A stretch of 64,000 nt of DNA from Pseudo-nitzschia pungens (Eukaryota; Bacillariophyta; Bacillariophyceae; Bacillariales; Bacillariaceae): the NCBI GenBank assembly GCA_037355855.1, contig CM074758.1, positions 8,405,001 through 8,469,000 on the forward strand, in the 5' to 3' direction. The notes beneath the pieces are model-generated. The model was not told the DNA's origin. It searched no databases and saw nothing but the letters and a program-made list of their open reading frames with translations. Of the stretch, positions 52,799-63,364 are shown one piece after another (within the stretch, counting starts at the first letter, position 1; each line of letters starts with the position of its first letter). A program made the position numbers and the translations under genes.

Positions 52799-53711
52799 AC
52801 TGTTGTTGATGATGGTGAAGGATATCACAATATTGTCCAAAACAATGATGGGACCAATTGCCAACAAAGGTCAACAAAAAGAGTCACGTGAGATGGCAGA
52901 GAAACGCCGAGAACCGAATCGGAACGAACACAATTGCACCATCACACGGTACATCGCGTAAACGGACAGCAGACAGACTCCAAACACAATGCATATCCGA
53001 TCTACTGCGGTTGCCGCTGGGAAAGAGTCGACGTCAAGGCCTCATTGTTGTCAAATAACGCTCGAAACATCATTGAATTGTCATCACAATGTTACGCAGG
53101 GATGCATTTCGAATCAAATGGACGTACTTGTTGTCTATCAAAGGTTACTTCTAACAGGGTCAACGAGAAGTTTTACTCTGTGTTTTCGGGACGTGTTGTT
53201 TTGCGAGAGAGATTGGCGCTGTACCGGTAAGGTTACGAGTACCCGTAAATAATGATGGAAGATGATCTGTTTTGGTGTTTTGACTTTTTTCTCTCCTCTT
53301 CCTTGCCGAACGGATGATGAAAAGGGGTTCGGGTTGAGAGCTATTCCCCCGAATACTTTGAAGAGTTCATCAAAAAATTTCATTTTTTCCAGTTTTACCG
53401 TTAGTCATACGCGAAGGGCTATTCAAACTTGATGCCAACAAGGTCACAATTAATTTGTGAAAGATGTGAAAAGTCGAACGGCTTTATCTTGGATCAATCT
53501 CAACAGACACAAGCCGTTACATTTATTCTCTCAAAATTCGCTTTCAAAACGAACCAAGATTGCCGATGGAAAGGCTCAGACCTCAGACACAAATTGTCGG
53601 ATGGCAACCCATTAGGAACCATTCGGCTTTGATTGGACCTAGATTCCAAACAGCATGTCGTAAACGTTCATCTGCCGACTGAACAAAGATACGAAAACGT
53701 TGTAGCCAGGA
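52799..53711. other. Divergent promoter region between the ACP and SET genes
   Basis: About 910 bp. GTACCGGTAAGGTTACGAGTAC lies near 53221-53243. Open frames on both strands have no recognised domain. Confidence 0.4.
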
Positions 53712-55340
53712 ATGATTCGAATCGGTCATGTCGAAGGACGCGGATTGGCTGTTATTGCAACAGAACGTTTGGAGCCTGGGTTGTCCGGACTAAAGGTTCT
53801 GACTGAGAAGGCTTTGGTTGTCTTTCCACCTATGGGAACAAACGGGCAAGTGGCTGATGCAGTTCCGGCATTTCTAGAACCTTCTCCACAAATGTTTCTT
53901 GATTGGTACACATATCTTCAGCAGCCACAATCTGTGAAGGATCGGGTACTCAAATTGTACAATGACATGAATTGCCGTGAGTTTGAGCAAAATATAGGGA
54001 GCGAACGGAATCAAAGGGGAACGACCCACAACAACCTTCCGCCTCTACTTGCACTTTCCTCACTTTCTTTTTTCTTCTGGTTTTCGGATCCTGTATTGGT
54101 CAAAATAGCTCACGCGAATGCCTTGAGGTGCTATCTTGAAAACTTCGAAGATGACCTGAACGAAGATGCATCTGCCTCGGGAAGGTACATATTAAATAAC
54201 ATCGAAGAATTTGTAAAGTTCACTATGGTTATAAAATTCAATTCGGTCGAGTTGCAACCTGCTGCCCAAGATGGCACCGGGCCAGGGAATAGCAAGGGAC
54301 ACGGACTTTTCGAAACAGCGTGCAAAATGAATCACTCTTGCAAACCAAACTGTGTTTGGTTTACTACGCAAGACGGTATATCGAAAGAAGTCAGAGCAAT
54401 TTCTACAATCTACGAGGGAGAAGAGCTCACTGTTGACTACAATGGAAGCCTGTTGGATGCAACGTCACAAAGGCGCGACGATCTCTTTCAAACAAGAGGT
54501 TTTCTGTGCAATTGCGACCGATGCGCAGCAGCACACGACGACACTCGGCAGTTCAAGTGCATCACCCACCCGAAAACTAAATGTTCGGGAGCACACTTCT
54601 TGAATCAACCTACTTACTCCGAAGCTCCGTGTTTGTTGGATTGTACCGTTTGTGGGGCACGGGCTAGCAAAGAATATACGCAAAAAACAATTGCTCGTGA
54701 GATCGACTTAGTACGTGAAATAAACGAATTGGATGCTATAGCGGATGCTAACGGAATAGTGTCAGCAAAGGACGAGATTTGTCGTCTTGATCCACCACAT
54801 AGATACCACAGTCTTGCCGAGAAGTGCTACCAGTTGCAAGGCGAGCTGCATTCGGTTTTGGGCAACTATAAACTGTCTGCCGAAGCTTACGCCAGGGCCA
54901 TCGATTGCCGAATTTCTATTCTTGGAACAGATTTTTGGAGTCAGGGCACAGCCTTCATATGCGAGAAGATGGGCGATGCTTTGACTCATGTCGATATAGA
55001 GGAAGCGGAGGAAGCCTACAGAAGAGCTGTGCGGGCCCTCGAGCTCTTGCGGGGTGGAGCGCAATCCGATCCATACGCGAAATGTGCAATGAAAAAACTA
55101 TTGACCGTACAAAACTGCCGTAGTCGCATCGACAACGACGATCTCCCGCGAGAAGAATGCCTGAAAGGGATTGCATACGCTCCAGATGGTCCACCAACTA
55201 CCGACTTCCCATGTCAGCTGTGTGGCAAACCGTCCACCATTTCGACGTCATTGCAAGATGCCCAGACTCATTACTACTGTTGTGACTTTCACAGGCGTAT
55301 GCACCTCGACGCTCTTGACGAAACTCATTCTGCAGTTTGA
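53712..55340 (+). CDS. SET-domain protein, SMYD-like, with TPR-like and C-terminal zinc-finger regions
   Basis: 542 codons without splicing; a likely in-frame 132-nt intron (53977-54108, donor GTGAGT, acceptor AATAG after a pyrimidine tract) would give 498 residues and make CPHANALRCYL. The SET core is split: VEGRGLAVIATERLEPG at the start, then NHSCKPNCVWFT near 206 and EGEELTVDYNG, with a post-SET Cys cluster (GFLCNCDRCAA). A Cys/His region CITHPKTKC...CTVCGA follows. Middle helices (ELHSVLGNYKLSAEAYARAI, EEAEEAYRRAVRALELL) look TPR-like. A last cluster (CQLCGK...YYCCDFHRRMH) resembles a MYND-type finger. These proteins methylate lysines of histones or other proteins; the substrate here is unknown. 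Confidence 0.82.
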   Translation: MIRIGHVEGRGLAVIATERLEPGLSGLKVLTEKALVVFPPMGTNGQVADAVPAFLEPSPQMFLDWYTYLQQPQSVKDRVLKLYNDMNCREFEQNIGSERNQRGTTHNNLPPLLALSSLSFFFWFSDPVLVKIAHANALRCYLENFEDDLNEDASASGRYILNNIEEFVKFTMVIKFNSVELQPAAQDGTGPGNSKGHGLFETACKMNHSCKPNCVWFTTQDGISKEVRAISTIYEGEELTVDYNGSLLDATSQRRDDLFQTRGFLCNCDRCAAAHDDTRQFKCITHPKTKCSGAHFLNQPTYSEAPCLLDCTVCGARASKEYTQKTIAREIDLVREINELDAIADANGIVSAKDEICRLDPPHRYHSLAEKCYQLQGELHSVLGNYKLSAEAYARAIDCRISILGTDFWSQGTAFICEKMGDALTHVDIEEAEEAYRRAVRALELLRGGAQSDPYAKCAMKKLLTVQNCRSRIDNDDLPREECLKGIAYAPDGPPTTDFPCQLCGKPSTISTSLQDAQTHYYCCDFHRRMHLDALDETHSAV

Positions 55341-55746
55341 TGCAAAGAACAGGGGATCTTTCGATTCGTTGGGGTTTCGTCTAGACAAAGATGAACATGC
55401 ATTAATAGGAAGAAAACTTCTCCATAGAAACAAATACTTAAAATAAACAGATTTCAATACACGTTCAAGTATAAGTCTCATGGATCTCTAGACATTGGAT
55501 GGCAGTAAAATAAATAATCCCCGTAGTGTTGGATTGACCCTTTCTCAAGGATTGCACAAACGAAAGGCATCAACCGTGGTATCATTTTTAACAGTGCCCA
55601 TTCTACGGCTTTTAAAAGGTTGATTAAAACCCTCAAACACAATGAGCGTTGGTCGTGTTATCTTCGATGGATCTTGTTTCAAGTTATTTTGTGCATTTAT
55701 AACAAGACCAAACTTTCATAAAAAGCAACTCGGTCGCTGAATAGAC
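55341..55746. other. Intergenic region between convergent genes
   Basis: About 405 bp between the SET gene (+) and the DUF760 gene (-). Nothing recognised. Confidence 0.45.
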
Positions 55747-57447
55747 TTATTCAAACGCTCCCAAGTCTGTATCGTTGTTGACATCGGCAGAATCTCCAAC
55801 TAAACTCATCAGGTTCTTTTTCATTTCTTCTCGAACTTCCAACTCACGCAGATTGTAGCCTACCGCCAGTTGCCACATGCAAAGCTGTGCCATGGCTTCA
55901 CCGGACTGCTCAGTGACGGTGTCCGGGCCGATCTTTCCATCCCCTATTCCTGCCAGCACAGCTTGCACCAGCCCTTTCATGCAGACCAACACGTCCTGGC
56001 TCATGGTGTTTGTCAGGGATTTCAATTCCTGTGCAGGGAGGGTGCGTATGTAGAGCAAGAGATCTTTTCGGAGAGCCTCGTCTTTGCTCTCTTTGGTTTC
56101 CGTCAATTCGTCGCGCAGCCTCGAGACTTCGTTGCGCAATTCCGACATGTATGCGGCCGCATCGACTTCGACTTCCATGCCGTCCTCGGTCGCATCGCCA
56201 GCGCTGTTACCCTCTGCGGCTTCGTCTTTTTCTTCGCCCGATTTCTTTTTTTCGTATTTGATTTTGAGTTTGCCCTTGATCTTGCCGGAAACCAAGGGAT
56301 CGTCTTCTTTGTCGGGCAATTCTTCCTCAACACCTGTCAAGAGTAAATTGGAGGAGATACTACTAGACATACCCAACGACTGGCTCATCGAGATTCGGTA
56401 CTCGGCGTTTTTGAACATGTATCCGGTCATTTGAAGTTGAAACATCTATTCGATTCGAAACGAGACAAACCATTCATGCAAGAATCCAGAAAACAGTACG
56501 TGTAGCAAACGATGCAAATGGAAGAAGATCGTGTGATGTGAGTAGCTGCGATTGAATCCTTTTTCCGGTCATGATTCCATCGCTCGATCCTCGATCCGAT
56601 GAATCGAAACTATTCTTTGATTTCCAGTGCCCAAAGCCATTTCCTATTCACTTACAAGACTCGCGAGACGCTGACCGGTGGTGATGCTCGTCGTTTCGAA
56701 TGCCAGTTTCGGCAGGGACCCAATCAAACCTAAAATCGTGGTTCGGACGGCCTCTTGAACCCTCGGATCGGACTCCGCCGTAAATTTCGAAATCAGATCG
56801 GAGGGGCTGATGTTCGATACGACTTGCATGTATGGGTTTTTCGCAAGCAAACTGGCGGAGGGCACCTGGATTTCACCGTCGCCGCCACTGCTCGGGCCAC
56901 CGCCGAACAATGCCGACGATGTTGCGTTTGCGGGTACGAGAGAAGAAGATTCGGCCACCGCATCGCCGTTGACCTCGTCGTTGTCGGCTTCTCCATTGGC
57001 ATTTTCGTCGCCAATGATGTTGTCGAAGGATATCGGCAGACTGGTTTCGCTCATGTATTGACGGGCGCGTTTCATGTCTTCCGAATCCGGCTTTTTCATA
57101 GGATCGAGAAAATCCCCCAAATCCCCGTCGTCTTTCTTGCCTCCTCCGTTGCCGTTGCCATTGCCATTCCCGTCACCGACGGACGAAAACAAAACGACGT
57201 TCGATTCCGTCGAAGGAGTTCCAGCGAACGAATTCGTACTCCGTCTCGAAGAAAAGGCAAGCCATTGCCGAGGAGAAGCCGATCGGAATGCATCGACGGC
57301 GAACATATCCATCGTAGTGATTCCGATCAGCAATCCCGCCACGAGGACTACCGATGCAGCCCCCGATGCTGGCATACAAAATTGTTGGTGTCTACAACTA
57401 AGCGGGTTGCAACCCCTTTTTCTGCTGCGCGTACGAAGGTCCGCCAT
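55747..57447 (-). CDS. Plastid DUF760-family protein
   Basis: Exons 57447-56656 and 56445-55747 are joined phase 0 over a 210-nt intron (donor GTAAGT, acceptor ATAG), giving 496 residues. The splice makes TTGQRLASL-MFQLQMTGYMFKNAEYRISM, the conserved core of DUF760. The N-terminal region has a hydrophobic segment (ASVVLVAGLLIGITTMDMFAVDAFRSAS) with a VDAF cleavage-like motif, so plastid import is likely. A Gly/Asn run (GNGNGNGNGNGGG) and acidic linkers follow, then a helical part with RVQEAVRTTILGLIGSLPKLAF. The second exon adds a Lys/Glu-rich coiled coil and RTLPAQELKSLTNTMSQDVL. Plant DUF760 proteins are plastid proteins of unsettled function. Confidence 0.88.
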
Positions 57448-58526
57448 TCTGCTTTTGCACCGATATAGAACAATGGGAGAACTCTATCAGCTTTGTGATT
57501 CCACCCGTTTGTTGTGGTGTTTTGATTGAGTCAGTCACTGCCGTTTGACTACTAATGCAGTGCAGTGCCGTGAAATGAAGTGCATGCGGTCCTTGGGGGA
57601 TTGGAATTGATCTTCTCGGAGAGTTTCTTTTCGCTGTCGGAAGAAGAATCCGGGGATCACAAGTTTTTCAATCATCAAGATTGATTGAAGATGGGCGTCG
57701 GGAGGAAGCGGAAAAATATTACTGACGTCTTCCGTGATGTTCAAGGGGAAGTAGAACAAGTGGAACGAGGAGTTTTCGGGATCGAAACAAAAAAAAGCTG
57801 ATGCTAAAAGAGGGACCCCTTCCTAATTACTGCTTTGGTCTTCGTGGCAGCTTCGTGCTTGTTCCTTTTTTCTTTGTGACTCTTAGTGGTATTCGTACCG
57901 TATGATCGGACGAATGACATACAACTATGAATACCAGATGTACGACACTTATTTACTAATCATAGTATGAATTCAAATCGCGCTTGATGGCCCGCGCAAA
58001 CATAGACACACACAAAGGAGCGTGATTGATTCGCCGTTCGCCAACCGAAAGTTTCGGTGTGACACAATAGTAAGCCTTACTGTACGTAGTAATTTTCTTT
58101 TGCGATACTCCAAGAGACGAATAAAAAATTCGGTATTAGTACATGTTGAGTTTTTTTGTGTGTGACCCGCCTCATTCATCGCATGCATTCTTATCTGAAT
58201 CCTTGATACTCTTGTCGCTGATGTGTAATTGGGATATTAAAATATTCAATCACGAATAAATATTAATGATGGCTCATATTTTCTCATACCCGGTCGGATG
58301 TTGTATTCCCCATTCTGAATTTAATCGTTCGCCAACGGATGTTATCCTACTAACGGCCTAAGAGGATTTAACTGGACTAAAATAACTGTTCACAAGATAG
58401 ATCACCAATCCTCAATGTCAAATAATCGCAAACAAAGCTAGCGATCTCCCGAGACGACAACATTGCACCAGTCACTTCCGTTCCCTCAGTCGTCATTGTT
58501 TGACAATTCCAAATCACTCCGGTACG
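57448..58526. other. Divergent promoter region
   Basis: About 1.1 kb between the DUF760 gene (-) and the RS-tail gene (+). No gene recognised. The middle, near 58190-58330, is AT-rich. Confidence 0.45.
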
Positions 58527-59147
58527 ATGGCGCACCTGGGAATGTTTGATTCTTCAATAAACGGTGCTGCGAGCAGCAGCAATGGCGTCGAGAAGATCGA
58601 CCGCAACAACCTTCGGCGCAGAACGGAGGAGGTTGATTATTGGAAGCAAAAGGCCGGATGGTTTGACGACGATGCTTCTATGATAGAGTACAATAGCGGG
58701 GTTTACGACACATATTATGCGGGTGATAACAACAACTCGGGATCGAGTTCTGGTGGAAAACTTTCGGACAGCCAATTATCTGCAGGACTTAAAATTGCGG
58801 CCGCTGTCTTGTCGATTGTGGTAGCAATCGTTGTATTCCGGGTGCTGTCTCGACGATCCAGCAAGAAAAAGGTCAGCTCCTCCAGCAAGCACCACAAGTC
58901 TTCTTCTGACACCAGAAGCCATAGATCGCGCTCTCGTTCGAGATCTGGGCGCAGCCGATCACGAACCCGCCGCAGTGGCACCGGCTCCAACTACGAACTC
59001 ATGGACGACAAATCGGACCGGTCGAGGAAATCGGGACGCAGCCGAAGTCGATCTCGCCGATCGAGATCAAAGTCGCGATCCTCCAAAACCCGTTCCAAGT
59101 CGAAGTCCAGATCTTCCAAGTCAGAGGGCCGAGAAGTTCTCGTATAA
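58527..59147 (+). CDS. Single-membrane-span protein with an RS-rich C-terminal tail
   Basis: 206 residues from the ATG at 58527; nine open upstream codons begin at a TTG and are ignored. The first 85 residues are hydrophilic with YWKQKAGWFDDD and Asn/Ser/Gly runs. One hydrophobic helix follows (GLKIAAAVLSIVVAIVVFRVL), flanked on the C-side by RRSSKKK, which by the positive-inside rule would put the tail in the cytosol. The last 90 residues are dense in Arg-Ser and Lys-Ser pairs (RSRSRSRSGRSRSR and similar), like the RS domain of splicing factors. RS domains in membrane proteins are uncommon; the lamin B receptor is one precedent. Function unknown. Confidence 0.75.
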   Translation: MAHLGMFDSSINGAASSSNGVEKIDRNNLRRRTEEVDYWKQKAGWFDDDASMIEYNSGVYDTYYAGDNNNSGSSSGGKLSDSQLSAGLKIAAAVLSIVVAIVVFRVLSRRSSKKKVSSSSKHHKSSSDTRSHRSRSRSRSGRSRSRTRRSGTGSNYELMDDKSDRSRKSGRSRSRSRRSRSKSRSSKTRSKSKSRSSKSEGREVLV

Positions 59148-60069
59148 AACGGTGACTCGAGATCGCACCGATTTATGTCAACTGTTGTACTCTAATTTGG
59201 CCCGCGCACCACACACCGATTCATATTATATCGGGCTGGGTGGTTTTGATAATGCCTGGATACCGGATTCCCGTTGTTACGACTCGGGAAACTGGTTTGC
59301 ATACCATTACCATCGCATTTCTTGTAACGTTGTTGCACTAATCACTGATACGATATCGCAGGTGCTAAGATTGTATCCTCGACAAATTTCGAACTGAATC
59401 ACACTATTTTCTCTCTTCAGCTCTACCCGAAAGTCTTCTTTCAAACGAATGCGAAGAGCAGACACGAACAACAGAGAAAATCCTCCACCAATATAATACT
59501 TAAAGATATGTTGTTTTATTACGCTGTATTTACTTAGACGAGCAGTTTGAATGTTTCGGCACGCACTAGCGTACAATCGGAGGGATGTCGTCTTCTTAGT
59601 ATGTTTCTGTTAGTGGTTTGTCAGGTTCACCACCAGACATCGTTTGAGAACGAGTGGAAGACAAACATCGGCTCTAGAACCGAATTCTATGTCAGAATCA
59701 ACAACGACACTTGAACCAGGACAGATATTTCCGGATCATCTTTCTTTCCATCAGTACAAATCAAAAATAAAAAAAGTTCTCTAGAATTATTTTGTCATCA
59801 ATGTACAACATCACTTAGGACCTTTGTATGAAATTGCAGGAATTGTATTTGTACGGTGTCCCGGAAACCGTAAATTGAACTTCTGCCCCTCTCGTTGTCA
59901 CCTATTGTCATTATTTTGAAATCTATTTTGATTGCTTGACCCGAGGGTATGATGGTGAACTAAACTTGTCCGTTTGCAAAGGTACGAGCAGTGCAATCAT
60001 TCCATTGACCCACTCCGGATGATAGCTACTGTAGCGGGTTCACTATTCAACCAGTATCAAGAAACGAAT
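59148..60069. other. Intergenic region between convergent genes
   Basis: About 920 bp between the RS-tail gene (+) and the phosphoserine aminotransferase gene (-). No gene recognised. Confidence 0.45.
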
Positions 60070-61584
60070 TTACAACTCGCCGGCCTTGATGCCTTCGTAC
60101 GCCCACTTCATCCAAGGGACGAGGGCTTCGAGGTCTTCCTTCTCGACGGTGGCTCCGCACCAGATTCGGATGGATGGAGGAGCATCACGGTATCCACCAA
60201 TGTCGTAGGCGACATCCTCGGACTCCAATACGGAAACGAATTTCTTGATTTCGTCGGCGGTCAAGTCCAGTGTAAGGCAGACGGAAGTGCACGAGCGAGT
60301 GGCGGGATCCTTGGCCAAGAAGTCAACCCAGTCGTTTTCTTCAACAAATTTCTCCATGACGGCAAGGTTGGACTCGGACTTGGCAACCAATCCAGGAAGT
60401 CCGCCGATGGAGTCGGACCATTCCAAGGCGTCGATGTAATCCTCCACGGCCAACATGGAAGGCGTGTTGATGGTGGATCCCTTGAAGATTCCGCCATCGA
60501 TCTTTCCCTTCTTGACCATGCGGAAAATCTTTGGCAGGGGTCGGCCTTCGGGTGTGTAAGATTCCAATCGCTCAACGGCCTTGGGACTGAGGATGAGCAT
60601 ACCGTGGGCTCCTTCTCCTCCCAAAACCTTTTGCCAAGAGTAGGTGGTGATATCAAGCTTTTCCCAAGGCATGTTCATGGCGAAGCAAGCAGAAGTGGCA
60701 TCGCACAGGGTGATACCGGTACGATCGTCCGAGATGAAGTCGCAGCCAGCGGGAACACGGACTCCCGAGGTAGTTCCGTTGAAGGTGAAGCAGATGTCGT
60801 GGTCAGGGTTGGCCTGGGACATATCGGGGAGCGATCCGTAGTCGGCAGTGTATTCGTTGACTTCGACGCTGTCTCGTAGGTTGAGGTGGGAAACGGCGTC
60901 GCCGAACCATCCCTTTCCGAAAGATTCCCAATGGAAAACGTCAACATTGCGTTGGCCCAAAACATTCCACATGGCCATTTCGTAGGCACCGGTATCAGAC
61001 GCAGGGACAATTCCGACAAGGTAATCCTCGGGGATGCCCAAGATTTCCTTTGTCTTGTCAATGGCATAACCTAGACGTTCCTTTCCAATCTTGGAACGGT
61101 GCGAACGTCCGGCAGTTCTAGAATCCAATTTGGAAACGTCGTATCCGGGACGCTTTTTGCAGGGACCCGAGGAGAACTCAGGGTTGGTTGGCTAGGCGTT
61201 TCGATCATTTTTTTCAAATTCATGCGCGCAATCACAATATCATGACAAGGGTAACGAAGCAAGATTGAAAAAATGTGTTTTGGATTAGCAAACCAAGTTG
61301 ACAACAGGAACAAGCAGAAAAGAGGGACCAGGAGCGATTAAAAAAAGGTCGTAAGCTTCAAATGTCGTGTGTCTCGATTGTTCCTTTCCCATGAATCACC
61401 GCGAAACGGCGATGCGAACGCTTCAGTGATTGATCCATCACGCTTTCCGATGTCTTCGTACCTTAGCAACGGAAGGAGCAGCAGAGCTCATCATACGAAG
61501 CGCCGTGAACTTCATGTTCTGCTGGAAAGCAGGGGCTCGGGCGAAAGCCATAGCTCTCGTGGCAAGGGGACTAATTCGCATCAT
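60070..61584 (-). CDS. serC: Phosphoserine aminotransferase, mitochondrial
   Basis: Exon 1 61584-61462 and exon 2 61191-60070, phase 0, over a 270-nt intron (donor GTACGA, acceptor CCTAG); 414 residues. Exon 1 encodes 41 residues that are basic and Ala/Ser-rich, a mitochondrial presequence. Exon 2 starts [17 protein letters not shown], the family signature, then [37 protein letters not shown], and [16 protein letters not shown] with the PLP lysine at about K229. The pattern is that of the alpha-proteobacterial-type SerC. It converts 3-phosphohydroxypyruvate and glutamate to phosphoserine and 2-oxoglutarate in serine synthesis. Confidence 0.93.
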
Positions 61585-62573
61585 GGTGTCGGGTGATAGG
61601 TAACGAAGGGTGTCGCAATATCAACGGATCCTTTGGTCCAAGAATGAGCGAGAAGTTGCGATCGGTTACCTTGTCGTCTGGTTTCGAACGCAATTTTTAC
61701 GTGCTGATGTGTTTGCCCTGTTTTTCGGCGTACAAAATTTGTGTGGCTGTCGTGACCCAAGACTCTTCGTGAATCCAGCACGAATTTGCACGAGTTTCTC
61801 CCCCGCAGAACGTGAAAACCTGATTCTTACTTATCATCTCAATCAAAGCAGGGGTCATAATATCAAAGTAGATTTACCTTGTAACGTAAGGTTACTGCAC
61901 CCATGGTAACCTTCAGGCTACGTGTACCTTGTTGTCGTTTTGTGTTTCGCAGACCTAATTCAGTCGGAGATTCTGTTTCTGGCGAATTTCCGTTGCCGGA
62001 GCTTTTTCATACGGTAAGGTTTACGGCATCGCATACCCCCTTTCTTCCGGTATGTTGCAGCTTTACTGCTTTTAAATACTAATAGAACATTCAGCCTACA
62101 CCAATGCTTGACAAAACTAATGGTCCCACCACCAAAGCTTTCTTCGTCCTGCCCCCGCCCCCATACCGCTGGTACTACCGGTAAGCTTACTGCACCTATG
62201 ACGAACTGTGGGTGTTCATTTTTTAGTCATAATTCGTCATCCCGTACCGTGCATGCATTCGTTGGTAGTTTCGGGATCATAAATTAATGAATATCCCAGG
62301 AGCAAAGGGGAAAGCAACTACGCTGGTTATCATTGGCACTAAATTAATGATCAGCTTGTGAGTTTTAAAAAACTATTCGAAGTGTTTTGCTACAGGCCTG
62401 TAAATTACCGTAGTTACCGGTAATTTTTACTGTATTACTTTATTTTTTAGTAAGGTTACCGTAGATGATGTAAACTTTCATCATTTTTTGACAGTGAAAT
62501 AAGTTACTACGTACTTCGTACTTCGTATTTACTACGTATTTGTTTGGGGGTTATATTTTGCCTTGTTGCCGTT
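61585..62573. other. Intergenic region rich in palindromic words
   Basis: About 990 bp upstream of the aminotransferase gene. It contains GTAACGTAAGGTTACTGC, GGTAAGGTTTACGGC, CTACCGGTAAGCTTACTGC and ATTACCGTAGTTACCGGTAATTTT. No gene recognised. Confidence 0.45.
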
Positions 62574-62708
62574 GGCGCTCGGAACGCAGATACGACAAAT
62601 GAAGTCGAAGGGAACGCAGATGGGGTACTTCGGGTTGGAATTCTTTGGTTGGTACGCTAATAGGGTAATAAACCAAAATGGGGATAAATTCGGTACGCAG
62701 ATCTGGTA
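62574..62708 (+). repeat. Left terminal inverted repeat of the second foldback element
   Basis: 135 bp from GGCGCTCGGAACGCAG to CAGATCTGGTA, matching both terminal repeats of the first element with few differences. Confidence 0.85.
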
Positions 62709-62839
62709 ATGAAAACAGATGATACTTCCCGCTCTATCCAAATATACAGTAATGTAATATTTTAATGATCCTCAACAGTATTTATGAACAGTAGGGCTAT
62801 AATGATTGCGTCCACCGGGAGAAAAACACGCACAGTAAA

Positions 62840-62953
62840 TATGCACGGTAACATGCACAATAACATGCACGATAACATGCACGATAACATGCACGATAAC
62901 ATGCACGATAACATGCACGGTAACATGCACGATAACATGCACGGTAACATGCA
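62840..62953 (+). repeat. 12-bp minisatellite of the second foldback element, ACGGTAACATGC orientation
   Basis: About nine units of CGATAACATGCA or CGGTAACATGCA. It is the counterpart of 37395-37577 in the opposite orientation, with fewer units. Confidence 0.85.
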
Positions 62954-63262
62954 AAATGGGTACAAACGGGTTCAAACGGGTTCAAACGGGTTCAAACGGG
63001 TTCAAACAGGTTCAAACAGGTTCAAACAGGTTCAAACGGGTACAGCAACCGGTTTCAAACGGGTTCAAACGGTAAGATTTTTGAATCTACGTGTTAAATT
63101 TTTAACGATTAATCCGGTCGACCCGGTACTTAACTATTGACCGGGTAAACTTTCAATACTAATTAGAATATTTAAGACGGAGATTCAAATTAATACATAG
63201 AAAACATTTTAATTATCGTATTGACGGTGGGAAATTGTTACTTGAGGTATTTTTTGTTAGTA

Positions 63263-63364
63263 CCGTGCATGTTAATGTGCATGTTATCGTGCATGTTATC
63301 GTGCATGCTATCGTGCATGCTATCGTGCATGTTATCGTGCATGTTATTGTGCATCTTACCGTGT
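63263..63364 (+). repeat. 12-bp minisatellite of the second foldback element, GCATGTTATCGT orientation
   Basis: About eight units of GTGCATGTTATC and GTGCATGCTATC. It is the counterpart of 37077-37159, opposite in orientation to 62840-62953. Confidence 0.8.

Noticed and set aside
59974..60879. 301-codon antisense frame in the phosphoserine aminotransferase gene
   Set aside because: Lies wholly opposite a well-supported gene and has no domain.
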